64,000 nucleotides of DNA from an uncultured Paracoccaceae bacterium (lineage in GTDB: Bacteria; Pseudomonadota; Alphaproteobacteria; Rhodobacterales; Rhodobacteraceae): contig CANLVP010000002.1 of the NCBI GenBank assembly GCA_947494675.1, positions 868,001 through 932,000 on the forward strand, given 5' to 3'. The notes beneath the pieces are model-generated. The model searched no databases. It saw only the letters and a program-made list of their open reading frames with translations, and had not been told where the DNA came from. The number at the start of each line of letters is the position of its first letter. The stretch's first letter is position 1. The translations under genes were made by a program, and so were the position numbers. Shown here piece by piece: positions 8,493 through 16,646 of this stretch.

Positions 8493-9746
8493 CTAGCCTG
8501 CGAACGGGCATTTCCCCGCCATCTCGCCCGGTGCCCCGCCATAAAGATGGGATACGCGGACATTGCTGTGGGCAGCATGAACGTGCTTTCGCATCCGGAA
8601 CAACTGCCCCAAAGGCCGCATGGACGAAAGCGTGTTCCACGCGTTGAACTGCATATGTCCCCAAACCGCAGGCGTGTTAATCGATGTGTCGGTTGAAATT
8701 CTGAGCGTTCCTACGTCGACATAAGGCGACGCGACCTCATCCCAGGCGAGATCACAATATTCCGCCGTCATCACAGCCTTTGGCGGGTCGTCCGGACCGG
8801 GCTCGGGAATACAATCAGGCGTCGCCAATTGGACAGCCAAGGTAAATTCCGCCTCTTCACCTGACGCGAGCCAATCATCCATGTTTGCCTTATTGAAAGC
8901 GGCGAAATCGATCTTTGTACGGTCGTGTTTGGCGACCCTGTGCGGCTTGACAGGACGCAAACAGAATTTCATCGCTCCATCGCCAAGGGCAAAGGGACCA
9001 AATGAAAAATAGGGTTCGCCGGCCCATCCGTTCTGGTTCGCTGGTGCCTTGCGGAGCGGCTCCGCCAACGTCGCAACACGTCGTCTTGCATCCAGCAACA
9101 TCGCGATATTGCGCCAGTTCGCCAGCACCCTGAGCGTCTTGAGCGACGGAGGCTTCAAGCTGACGCCAACGGCCAATTGGCGTCCGTCACGGATGAAAAA
9201 GCTATGATCTGCCCCGTTGTCCCCGGCATTGCTCGATACAAGCAGCAGATCAAGCTCGTTGGCTTCGCCTTTTGCGGCATAGACGTTCGGCACTGGCTCC
9301 GGATATTCAAGCTTGAGCGCCAACCGCGCCGCAGCCAGACCCAGATCCGGGTCTTTCGCGATACCGGCACGGGCGACCACCGGATAGCTGCGCTGCTGCG
9401 CAAAAAGACCGACGCGGAACTGCGGGGGCAAGTTTCCGATCCGGTTGATTTCAAGTGTTCCGCGCAGCATGGCGCTTGTATGCCCCCAATGCGGTTCATG
9501 AAACGTCTCGTCATCACGCGCCGCATTTTTTCTCAGCGCCAGCGTATGCGCAGCGACCGAGGCTGCCGCAGCTTTGAAAAGACTCTCTTCATCCGGGTCA
9601 GTCACCTCCCGGGGCACAAGAAACCCGTCCTCGATACGATCTTCGGGCAGGTCGCCCGCAAAAACGCGCTTGTTGCGATACGGCGCGAAAAAGCCGTAAG
9701 CGAAATAGATGGTCAATAGGACCAACACGATCCACAGAAATGTCAT
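8493..9746 (-). CDS. Membrane-anchored catalase-fold haem protein
   Basis: 417 residues. The start at MTFLWIVLVLLTIYFAYG is chosen because GGGGA precedes it by about eight bases and the upstream in-frame extension is not conserved-looking. That N-terminus is a single transmembrane anchor. The rest matches the catalase fold: HWGHTSAMLRGTLEI (distal side), VARAGIAKDPDLGLAAARLALKL spread over the RfSna/RGmAlK region, ELDLLLVSSNAGDNGADHSFFIRD, and the PEPG...W.E.ASPYVDVGTLRI block. Near the C-terminus MRPLGQLFRMRKHVH aligns with the catalase-related RPLGxxxRxRxxVY segment, but the axial Tyr position reads His at about 390. Peroxidase or other activity is unproven. It is inserted in reverse between pyrC and pyrE. 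Confidence 0.75.
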   Translation of the reverse strand: MTFLWIVLVLLTIYFAYGFFAPYRNKRVFAGDLPEDRIEDGFLVPREVTDPDEESLFKAAAASVAAHTLALRKNAARDDETFHEPHWGHTSAMLRGTLEINRIGNLPPQFRVGLFAQQRSYPVVARAGIAKDPDLGLAAARLALKLEYPEPVPNVYAAKGEANELDLLLVSSNAGDNGADHSFFIRDGRQLAVGVSLKPPSLKTLRVLANWRNIAMLLDARRRVATLAEPLRKAPANQNGWAGEPYFSFGPFALGDGAMKFCLRPVKPHRVAKHDRTKIDFAAFNKANMDDWLASGEEAEFTLAVQLATPDCIPEPGPDDPPKAVMTAEYCDLAWDEVASPYVDVGTLRISTDTSINTPAVWGHMQFNAWNTLSSMRPLGQLFRMRKHVHAAHSNVRVSHLYGGAPGEMAGKCPFAG

Positions 9747-9979
9747 ACGTTCCCCAATCCCGCCTTGACGCCTGCGATTGTTACGCAGTTGCGCCGTCAA
9801 AACAACTGGTGCGGTTTCGTGCGACAATTTCCGCACGACCTCAATTCGACATTGGCACCATGCGACGCATCGCTCAGCTTGCACCCAAAGCCGTCGCCCG
9901 CTGTCCCGTGGTCACTCCCTCTTAACAATCCATACAAATCTCACTACACCCCAGCGCAGTTCACAATCAGGATGCGCAT

Positions 9980-10657
9980 ATGATCCCCTCCAGCTTTCCG
10001 CCCAAAGACGACATCGCCCGGCTCACGGCCTCCATGCTGCTGGAAATCAACGCGATCAGCTTTAACGCAGACGAACCCTTTACCCATGCCTCCGGCAAAA
10101 AGGCCCCGACTTATGTCGATTGCCGCAAGCTGATCTCTTACCCGCGCATCCGCGCGACCCTGATGGATTTCCTGACCGTCACGATCATGCGCGACGCAGG
10201 GTTTGAGGCTTTTGACAATATCGCAGGCGGTGAAACCGCAGGCATCCCCTTTGCCGCCCTTGTCGCCGAACGCATGGCCCTGCCCATGACCTACGTGCGC
10301 AAAAAGCCCAAAGGCTACGGCAAAAACGCCCGGATCGAAGGCACGATGACCGAAGACCAGCGCGTCTTGCTGGTCGAGGATCTGACCACCGATGGCGGCT
10401 CAAAACTGTCCTTCGTGGACGCCATCCGCGATACTGGCGCCACCTGCACCGCCACCGCTGTGATCTTTTACTACGGCATCTTTGACGGCGTGGAAAAGAC
10501 GCTGGCCGACCACGGCGTGCAGCTTTTGCACTTGTGCACATGGTGGGATGTGCTGGCCGTCGCGAAAGAGACACAAGCCTACGACGCAAAAACCCTAAGC
10601 GCGGTAGAGGCTTACCTGCGCAACCCCGCCGGCTGGACCCCCGGCGACACGATGTAG
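9980..10657 (+). CDS. pyrE: Orotate phosphoribosyltransferase
   Basis: 225 residues. The enzyme makes orotidine monophosphate from orotate and PRPP. The PRPP loop is [14 protein letters not shown] at about 129-142, and the orotate-side motif is [35 protein letters not shown] is the flexible catalytic loop carrying the essential lysine. The start follows a 230-base gap in which I found no attenuator-like hairpin. dnaB follows in the same direction after 266 bases. Confidence 0.95.
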   Translation: MIPSSFPPKDDIARLTASMLLEINAISFNADEPFTHASGKKAPTYVDCRKLISYPRIRATLMDFLTVTIMRDAGFEAFDNIAGGETAGIPFAALVAERMALPMTYVRKKPKGYGKNARIEGTMTEDQRVLLVEDLTTDGGSKLSFVDAIRDTGATCTATAVIFYYGIFDGVEKTLADHGVQLLHLCTWWDVLAVAKETQAYDAKTLSAVEAYLRNPAGWTPGDTM

Positions 10658-10923
10658 GCAAAAAAATCTCCCCCGCGCTTTGGGGATAACACGCTGGCAG
10701 AATCGATTGCGCATCACAGATGTTGTGACAGCGCGTCCCAGACCTGCTATATCTCGCAGATCAGGACGCCTTTCGCGCCATCCCCAGATTTGTCCCGCCA
10801 CTTATCCACGGACATATCCAGATAGCGAATCTCAGCCCCGTGGTGTTATCACCACCGGACCGGCTGGGGGGTCGGAACGATGGGACAGACCGGGCGAAAA
10901 CGCCGGGCAACAGGGTTGAGCAG

Positions 10924-12417
10924 ATGAACGAAATTTCCACATTTAACGCCACTGGCGTGGAAGAAGCCGACGGCGATCTGATGCCGCACTCCATTGAGGC
11001 CGAACAGCAGCTTCTGGGCGCGATCCTCACCAACAACGACATCTTTGACCGCATCGCCAGCATCATCGGGCCAGAGCATTTCTACGACCCGGTGCACGCC
11101 CGTATCTTCGACGTCGCCGCCTCGCGCATTGCCAAAAACACCCTCGCCAGCCCGGTGACGCTCAAAACCTTTCTTGAGGATGACGAAGGCCTGAAAGAAC
11201 TGGGCGGCCCCGCCTATCTCGTGCGCCTTGCCGGTGCCGCGATCAGCGCCTTTGCGGCCAAGGACTACGCCCAGATGATCTATGATCTGGCGATCCGCCG
11301 GAAGCTGATCGAGGTGGGCGAAACTATCGCCGACAAGGCCAAAAAGGTCGATATCGCCTCCGAACCCTCGGCCCAGATTGTCGAGGCGGAACAGGAGCTT
11401 TACGCACTCGCCGAACAGGGCACCACCGAAAGCGGCTTTCAGTCCTTCTTGCGCGCCGTCACCGATGCGGTCAACGTCGCCAACGCCGCCTATCAGCGCG
11501 ACGGCGGCCTTGCCGGTGTCTCAACCGGCCTCACGGATATGGACAAGAAGCTGGGTGGCTTGCACAAGTCCGACCTGTTGATCCTCGCCGGTCGTCCCTC
11601 CATGGGGAAAACCTCGCTGGCCACCAACATCGCCTTCAACATCGCCAAGGCCTACAAAAAAGGCCTCTTGCCCGACGGCACCGAGGGTGCGGTCAACGGC
11701 GGCGTTGTCGGCTTCTATTCACTTGAGATGAGCGCCGAGCAGCTCGCCGCGCGGATTCTGTCAGAGGCATCAGAAGTGCCCAGCGAACAGATCCGCCGCG
11801 GCGATATGACCGAAGCCGAATTCCGCCGTTTCGTCGAAGCCGCCAAAAGCCTTGAGGCTTGCCCGCTTTTCATCGACGACACGCCTGCCCTGCCCATCAG
11901 CCAGCTCGCCGCCCGCGCCCGCCGCCTGAAACGGACCCACGGTCTGGACGTGCTGATGGTCGACTACCTCCAGCTGGTGCGCGGCACAGGTCGGTCGGAA
12001 AACCGCGTCAACGAAATCTCTGAGATCACCATGGGCCTCAAGGCCATCGCCAAGGAACTCAACATCCCGGTCATTGCACTGTCGCAGCTCTCGCGTCAGG
12101 TCGAAAGCCGCGAAGACAAACGCCCGCAGCTCTCTGACCTGCGTGAATCCGGCTCGATTGAGCAAGATGCCGACGTGGTCATGTTCGTGTTCCGCGAAGA
12201 ATACTACGTCGAACGCGAAAAACCCGGCGATCACGAGATGGAAAAGATGGCCGAATGGCAAGAACGCATGGAACGGCTGCACGGCAAAGCCGAAGTCGTC
12301 ATCGGCAAACAACGCCACGGCCCCATCGGGACGGTTGAGCTCTCCTTCGAAGGCCAATTCACCCGCTTCGGCAACCTGGTGAAGCCTTGGCAACAAGGCG
12401 ACGACCGCGAGTTCTAG
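10924..12417 (+). CDS. dnaB: Replicative DNA helicase DnaB
   Basis: 497 residues. The N-terminal domain begins MPHSIEAEQQLLGAILTNN and binds primase (DnaG). The RecA-like motor has Walker A in LAGRPSMGKTS, VGFYSLEMSAEQLAAR, Walker B in VLMVDYLQLV, and the arginine-finger region LSDLRESGSIEQDADVV. No intein is present in the Walker A region, a common insertion site. The ATG at 10924 matches the family; a longer in-frame reading from 10840 adds 28 unlikely residues. In the usual Rhodobacterales order alr would follow; here six accessory genes lie between. Confidence 0.96.
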   Translation: MNEISTFNATGVEEADGDLMPHSIEAEQQLLGAILTNNDIFDRIASIIGPEHFYDPVHARIFDVAASRIAKNTLASPVTLKTFLEDDEGLKELGGPAYLVRLAGAAISAFAAKDYAQMIYDLAIRRKLIEVGETIADKAKKVDIASEPSAQIVEAEQELYALAEQGTTESGFQSFLRAVTDAVNVANAAYQRDGGLAGVSTGLTDMDKKLGGLHKSDLLILAGRPSMGKTSLATNIAFNIAKAYKKGLLPDGTEGAVNGGVVGFYSLEMSAEQLAARILSEASEVPSEQIRRGDMTEAEFRRFVEAAKSLEACPLFIDDTPALPISQLAARARRLKRTHGLDVLMVDYLQLVRGTGRSENRVNEISEITMGLKAIAKELNIPVIALSQLSRQVESREDKRPQLSDLRESGSIEQDADVVMFVFREEYYVEREKPGDHEMEKMAEWQERMERLHGKAEVVIGKQRHGPIGTVELSFEGQFTRFGNLVKPWQQGDDREF

Positions 12418-12654
12418 GCCTTTGTTCGTAGATCAAGGATGACGGCTGTGCGGACTTTGCTGCCGTTCGCTGAGGCTGTGCGAAGGTCGGCTTATGTCGT
12501 CTGGGCTTTTCGAACTCCCTTGGGGCGTTGGCTGCCGCTGTATCTTTCGAACCGTGAGAGGCCGTAAACGTGGTGACATTCACGCAGGCGATCATGCGTT
12601 TGACTTTAAGTGGTTGAGGTGGAACTGTGGCCGTCTTGTATTTGGGAGAATTCA

Positions 12655-13299
12655 TTGAATATTTTATACACCGGAGCCGTTTCGACGGTTCTTTTGCTTG
12701 CGGCGGCGGGTGCAAATGCATCGACCATGAGCCAGACCCTGACCTTTTCAGACGAGACATCCAAGGCTCTGTCCGTATCAGGTTTTGACTCAAGTTTGGG
12801 AAACCTGACCGGCGTCAGCGCAGCGATGTTCGGCACGGTGTCGATTGATGCCGGCTCCATAGTTGGTCGTACAGACGACGGTGGCAGGTATTTTACATTT
12901 GTTGAAAGCGAAATCGAAATCGCTGGTAGCGGTATTTTTCTTATTGATTTTTTTGACGGCCCCCGTGCAGGTTGCTCCGGCACTAGCAGGACCGAGTGCA
13001 CAGCTACCTATAGGAGTTATTCCGATGACTTTAGCCGTTCAGGCACCTCTACATCGTTTTCAGATTTCATCGACAACGATGTAACTCTGAGATTGAGTGT
13101 CATTTTAGGCGCATCTGATGTTGACGGCAGCAGGACTAGCGCTCCCTCAACTTCCTGGAAAGCCTCGGGAAGCTTGACTGTCTCCTACACCTACGATGAG
13201 TTGCCCACCCCTTCGGCTGTCCCTCTTCCGGCTGGTTTGCCGTTGCTTCTGGCTGGTCTTGGAGCCTTTGGCATAGTGAGCCGCAGGCGCCGCAGCTGA
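12655..13299 (+). CDS. VPLPA-CTERM surface-sorted protein
   Basis: About 214 residues from a TTG start that has GGGAGAA four bases upstream. An in-frame codon at 12610 would add 15 residues without a ribosome site. The N-terminus (NILYTGAVSTVLLLAAAGANAS) is a signal peptide without positive charge. The body is Ser/Thr/Gly/Asp-rich with one Cys pair (GCSG...TEC), like secreted beta-rich proteins. The tail has the full sorting signal: VPLPA motif, a hydrophobic stretch, then RRRRS. In the family an exosortase cleaves at this tail and the protein is attached to the surface matrix. The gene is clearly more AT-rich than dnaB upstream. Ligand and role unknown. Confidence 0.8.
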   Translation: MNILYTGAVSTVLLLAAAGANASTMSQTLTFSDETSKALSVSGFDSSLGNLTGVSAAMFGTVSIDAGSIVGRTDDGGRYFTFVESEIEIAGSGIFLIDFFDGPRAGCSGTSRTECTATYRSYSDDFSRSGTSTSFSDFIDNDVTLRLSVILGASDVDGSRTSAPSTSWKASGSLTVSYTYDELPTPSAVPLPAGLPLLLAGLGAFGIVSRRRRS

Positions 13300-13319
13300 A
13301 ACAGCCGATATTCTGGAAG

Positions 13320-13344
13320 CGCCCTGCCAACGCAGGGCGTTTTT
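13320..13344 (+). terminator. Rho-independent terminator of the VPLPA-CTERM gene
   Basis: An eight-base-pair perfect stem (CGCCCTGC/GCAGGGCG) with a CAAC loop followed directly by TTTTT, 20 bases after the stop codon. Confidence 0.9.
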
Positions 13345-13695
13345 GCGCCTTATGGAGGATAACGGGTTCTGCACGCGACGACTTCCGCTAATTTCGCATG
13401 GACAGGATCAGCAACCCGGAACCAGTTCCGAATACAAGCATTCGCCGTCGGCATGTACCGTTCGAAGTTGATGTCTCTCCTTACAACGAATTGCAACCAT
13501 GGCATCGAAGCGGTCATTCGTGGCTCGTGCAGCATCCGATACTTCGGGCTCTCACCAGACATAACACATTGCCTTCCAACCAACCGCCCCGCTTCGCCGC
13601 CTCCCAACGGCAGCCTCCTGCACATCATTCTGACCTATAAAGCGCGGCAATTTTCGAGGTAAACCGCTTTCCCGCACTCACCCCCACAAAACCAT

Positions 13696-13726
13696 TTGAC
13701 TTGGAGCCACTCCAATAGGCTACCCC
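13696..13726 (+). promoter_or_regulatory. MerR-type promoter with dyad operator
   Basis: TTGACT and a -10 candidate TACCCC are 19 bases apart. This long spacing is characteristic of promoters twisted open by MerR-family activators. Between the elements is the dyad TTGGAG-CCA-CTCCAA (13701-13715), a perfect operator for a dimer. The expected transcript start coincides with the merR ATG at 13734, so the message is probably leaderless; no Shine-Dalgarno precedes that ATG. The regulator encoded next most likely binds here and controls itself and the reductase. Confidence 0.7.
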
Positions 13727-13733
13727 TAACCTC

Positions 13734-14102
13734 ATGCTTATTAATGACGCTGCCCGCGCTTCGGGCCTCTCCGCTGACACCATCCGGTTCTACGCCAAAT
13801 CCGGCATGTTGCCCCCTATCGCCCGCGACGCCCGCGGCTGGCGTGATTTTTCGCCCGGCGACGTCGAATGGCTCAAGACCCTCAAACACCTGCGCAACAC
13901 CGGCATGCCTCTGGCCGAGGTGAAACGCTTCGCCCAATCGGCCCATGCCCCGGACCCCAACACGCCCGAACACCGCGCCCTGCGGCTGAACATCATGCAA
14001 CGCCACGCCCACACCCTGGCCCGCCGTCAAACCGAACTCGACGCCTGCGCCAAATACCTCGCCCATAAGATCGCGATCTACTCCGGCCAAAAGGATAGCT
14101 GA
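13734..14102 (+). CDS. MerR-family transcriptional regulator
   Basis: 122 residues. The N-terminal helix-turn-helix reads LINDAARASGLSADTIRFYAKSGML, with the wing GWRDFSPGDVEWL. A long dimerisation helix follows (about 75-115). There is one cysteine, in ELDACAKYL within the dimerisation helix, and no paired cysteines typical of Hg, Cu or Zn sensors. It may therefore sense an electrophile or an organic ligand, as AdhR/NmlR-type regulators do; this is inference. The gene ends one base before the aldo/keto reductase and shares its operon. Confidence 0.88.
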   Translation: MLINDAARASGLSADTIRFYAKSGMLPPIARDARGWRDFSPGDVEWLKTLKHLRNTGMPLAEVKRFAQSAHAPDPNTPEHRALRLNIMQRHAHTLARRQTELDACAKYLAHKIAIYSGQKDS

Positions 14103-14103
14103 C

Positions 14104-15093
14104 ATGCCCACACTCACATTGCCCACCAAACCCACCCTTGGCCTTGGCTGCTGGGCCATCGGCGGCCCCTTCAACGCAGGCGACACCCCCGTCGGCTGGG
14201 GCGAGGTTGACGACGCCACCTCAACCGCGGCCATCAACGCAGGCATCGACCATGGCATCCGGCTCTTTGACACGGCCCAAGCCTATGGCACCGGACATTC
14301 CGAGACCGTGCTGGGCGCGGCCCTCAAAAACCACCCTGATGTCGCCGTCGTCACCAAAATCGGCATCGACATCGATCCCGCCACCCGCCAGATCACCCCC
14401 GACCAAACCGACCCGCAGGTGATCCGCGATAGCATCACCGCCTCGTGCAAACGGCTGCAACGCGACCACATCGACCTGATCCTGCTGCACCTCAACGACC
14501 TCGCCATCGACAAGGCCACCCCGATATTTGAGATGCTCTCGGACCTCCATCAAGCCGGCACCATCGGCAGTTACGGCTGGTCTACCGACTACCCCGACCG
14601 GGCCACCGCCTTTCCCGACCACACCGGATTTACCACCGTGGAAATGGCGATGAACGTCTTCTTTGCCGCCGAAAACATGGTGCCCGCCGTCGAAAAGGCG
14701 GGCCTCGTGGCCCTGATCCGCTCACCGCTGGCCATGGGGATCTTGGGCGGGCGCTACGACGCGTCCAGCACCTTTGCGGGCAATGACGTGCGCAGCCAGA
14801 ACCAGCAATGGCACGGGCACTTCAACGATGGCCGTGTATCGCCAGAGCGGCTGACGCAGCTCGACGCGATCCGTGACATCCTGACCACCAATGGCCGCTC
14901 ACTGGCGCAGGGTGCCATCGCCTGGCTCTGGGCACGCAGCCCCAATGCGATCCCGATCCCCGGCTTCCGCACCCCGGAACAAGTCACCGACCTCGCAGGC
15001 GCGCTCGCACATGGCCCGCTCAGCCCAGCGCAAATGGCCGAGATTGAAACCCTGATCAACCGTGGCGAAGAAGGCCCACCGCAACCGCGTTAG
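14104..15093 (+). CDS. Aldo/keto reductase
   Basis: 329 residues of the (beta/alpha)8 AKR fold. The catalytic tetrad is complete: Asp56 and Tyr61 in LFDTAQAYGTGHSE, Lys85 in VVTKIG and His129 in LLHLND. The C-terminal NADPH site is IPIPGFRTPEQV. It would reduce an aldehyde or ketone with NADPH. Its position one base after a MerR regulator gene suggests carbonyl stress as the inducer, as for other merR-reductase pairs; the substrate is not visible. Confidence 0.88.
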   Translation: MPTLTLPTKPTLGLGCWAIGGPFNAGDTPVGWGEVDDATSTAAINAGIDHGIRLFDTAQAYGTGHSETVLGAALKNHPDVAVVTKIGIDIDPATRQITPDQTDPQVIRDSITASCKRLQRDHIDLILLHLNDLAIDKATPIFEMLSDLHQAGTIGSYGWSTDYPDRATAFPDHTGFTTVEMAMNVFFAAENMVPAVEKAGLVALIRSPLAMGILGGRYDASSTFAGNDVRSQNQQWHGHFNDGRVSPERLTQLDAIRDILTTNGRSLAQGAIAWLWARSPNAIPIPGFRTPEQVTDLAGALAHGPLSPAQMAEIETLINRGEEGPPQPR

Positions 15094-15150
15094 CCTTGCT
15101 TTCTTTTGAATGAAAATATCTTGCGGGGGTCCAGGGGTGCATAACCCCCG
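15094..15150 (+). repeat. 3'-end dispersed repeat, family 1 (diverged copy)
   Basis: Begins at the stop codon of the aldo/keto reductase. It keeps the family layout: GCTTTCTTTTGAATGAAAAT followed by ATC and a GC-rich hairpin, here CGGGGGT (15124-15130) pairing with ACCCCCG (15144-15150). It lies between convergent genes and may end or stabilise both transcripts. Confidence 0.6.
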
Positions 15151-15160
15151 GCCTCTCCAA

Positions 15161-16333
15161 TCAGTCCTCGACGGTCCCCGCCTGACTCGTGGGGTCCACC
15201 GGTTTGGGCTTTTGAAACGGATAGATGAACTGCTTGAAATAGCCCTTCGGGACCGTATTCCCGATCACGCCGTAATCCTCTGGCCAACGCTCCTCGGGCA
15301 GGTGATGGGTGCCAAAAAGCCAGTCATAGATCGGAAAATGCGAGGAATAATTGATATCAATCGCCTCGCGGTCCGACCCGTGATGCCAGTGGTGGAACCG
15401 CGGCGTCACAAAGAACCGCTCAATAAACCCAAACTTCCAGCCGATATTGGAATGGATGAACGAGGATGAGAAATAGACGATCAGCAAATAGGCCTGAATA
15501 GCTGCCGGATCAAAGCCCATGGTAAACATCGGCACCGCTGTGAGCCCACGCAAAATGGCGATCTCAATCAGATGCATCCGCGCGCCCGCCAACCAATCCA
15601 TCGACTTGGTGGAATGGTGAATCGCATGAAACCGCCACAGCACCGGAAAGGTGTGAAACGCGCGGTGGGTCCAATATTGCACGAAATCCGTGGCCGCCAT
15701 GATGACAATCACCTGTAACCAAAACGGCTGGCTGCCGATGTAGGCCCGCACCCCGTCAAGCTGCACATTGGCGTTCACAAAATCCGTTGGCGCCAGCGTG
15801 ATAAAGCCCAAAACCTGCACCAGCATTGAGCTGATCAGATAATAGAACATGTCCTCACGCCACTCTCCCCGGAACACGGTTTGCCCTTTGCGCGCGGGAA
15901 AAAACCGTTCGAGCGGCACAAACAGAAAGCCCACCACCAGCACGTTGATGATGAAGTAATCCAACCCGAAATAGAACGCTTGCGGCCCCGCACCGCTGGT
16001 ATCGGGCTGCGTGGTCGCCATCAGCGACACCACCACCGTCAGGCCCAGCGCCGTCCACCCCAAGACCCGCTTGTCCGACAGGATCAGTGAGATCAGCGAG
16101 AGCGCATAACCAAAGAGCAGGATCATCCGCAACACGACCGTCATCACGCCGCTTTCATGGACAAAGGCAATCTCAGGGTAAGAAAACGTCTCGGGATACC
16201 AACGCAGCAGGACCATCAACAGCCCTGCAATCCCCGCCAACAAGGCCAGTGACCCCGACAACCACCCGCTCCCAAACGGCCGCGCATCCCGCGGTTTTTC
16301 CAACTCAGTGACCAGATCTCTGATAATGCCCAT
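15161..16333 (-). CDS. Sterol desaturase / fatty acid hydroxylase family membrane di-iron enzyme
   Basis: 390 residues with several transmembrane helices (about 25-45, 65-85, 95-110, 125-145, 165-185). The di-iron histidine boxes are present: HRAFH, then HAIHH, then HHWHH near the C-terminus. The DWLFGTHHLPEERWPEDYG tail is typical of bacterial members. The family hydroxylates or desaturates lipids in the membrane using O2; the exact substrate (ornithine lipid, carotenoid, hopanoid or fatty acid) is not decidable. The ATG at 16333 is used because GAGGA lies four bases upstream; a GTG one codon earlier is too close to it. Confidence 0.88.
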   Translation of the reverse strand: MGIIRDLVTELEKPRDARPFGSGWLSGSLALLAGIAGLLMVLLRWYPETFSYPEIAFVHESGVMTVVLRMILLFGYALSLISLILSDKRVLGWTALGLTVVVSLMATTQPDTSGAGPQAFYFGLDYFIINVLVVGFLFVPLERFFPARKGQTVFRGEWREDMFYYLISSMLVQVLGFITLAPTDFVNANVQLDGVRAYIGSQPFWLQVIVIMAATDFVQYWTHRAFHTFPVLWRFHAIHHSTKSMDWLAGARMHLIEIAILRGLTAVPMFTMGFDPAAIQAYLLIVYFSSSFIHSNIGWKFGFIERFFVTPRFHHWHHGSDREAIDINYSSHFPIYDWLFGTHHLPEERWPEDYGVIGNTVPKGYFKQFIYPFQKPKPVDPTSQAGTVED

Positions 16334-16646
16334 CACGTCCTCAAATGCTGCTTTTGCGCGAAATCATACACGCCAGTTCGGCAAGCGTGAGGCAAAATTC
16401 ATCAATTCGCCTCATCAATCCAAAACTGTCGCCGATACGGGACGGTGGGCGGGGCGCCTCGCGCTTGCGCGACAGCGGCCCACCGTCCCGTGGCATGGCT
16501 CTCACGTCGCAACCAACACCCGCAACATCCCGCATCCACCTGCTCCGCACCTGCGACCTTTCACGCAAACGTAAATCCTCGCACACAGCAAGCGCGTTGC
16601 ATCCCCCCCGCCATGCCCTATCTTCACCCGCAACAAGGGGGACCGC
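16334..16646. other. Divergent intergenic region
   Basis: 313 bases between divergent starts. It must hold both promoters. It contains a family 2 hairpin element (listed) and a short hairpin with GAGGC (16389-16393) and GCCTC (16409-16413) arms. Small open frames here lack any family signature. Confidence 0.6.
16438..16490 (+). repeat. Structured repeat, family 2, copy A
   Basis: An outer stem of 12 perfect pairs joins 16438-16449 (CGGGACGGTGGG) with 16479-16490. Inside are the conserved blocks GGGACGGYGGGCGGGGCG and ACAGCGGC, which flank an inner hairpin TCGCG-CTTG-CGCGA. Two further copies occur in this window at 18740 and 29587 with the same layout but different inner hairpin sequences. 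Confidence 0.75.

Larger units (their letters stand above)
13300..13733 (+). other. Intergenic stretch between VPLPA-CTERM gene and merR
   Basis: 434 bases. It contains a strong terminator at its left end and a MerR-type promoter at its right end, both listed separately. Between them the only open frames (for example 13350-13628 on the minus strand) have no family signature or convincing ribosome site, so I see no gene. Confidence 0.6.

Noticed and set aside
10840-10923. Longer N-terminus for DnaB
   Set aside because: The added 28 residues are unlike any DnaB start and ATG 10924 fits the family.
13350-13628. 92-codon minus-strand open frame in the gap before merR
   Set aside because: No family motif, no ribosome site, and composition of non-coding GC-rich DNA; it also runs against the terminator.
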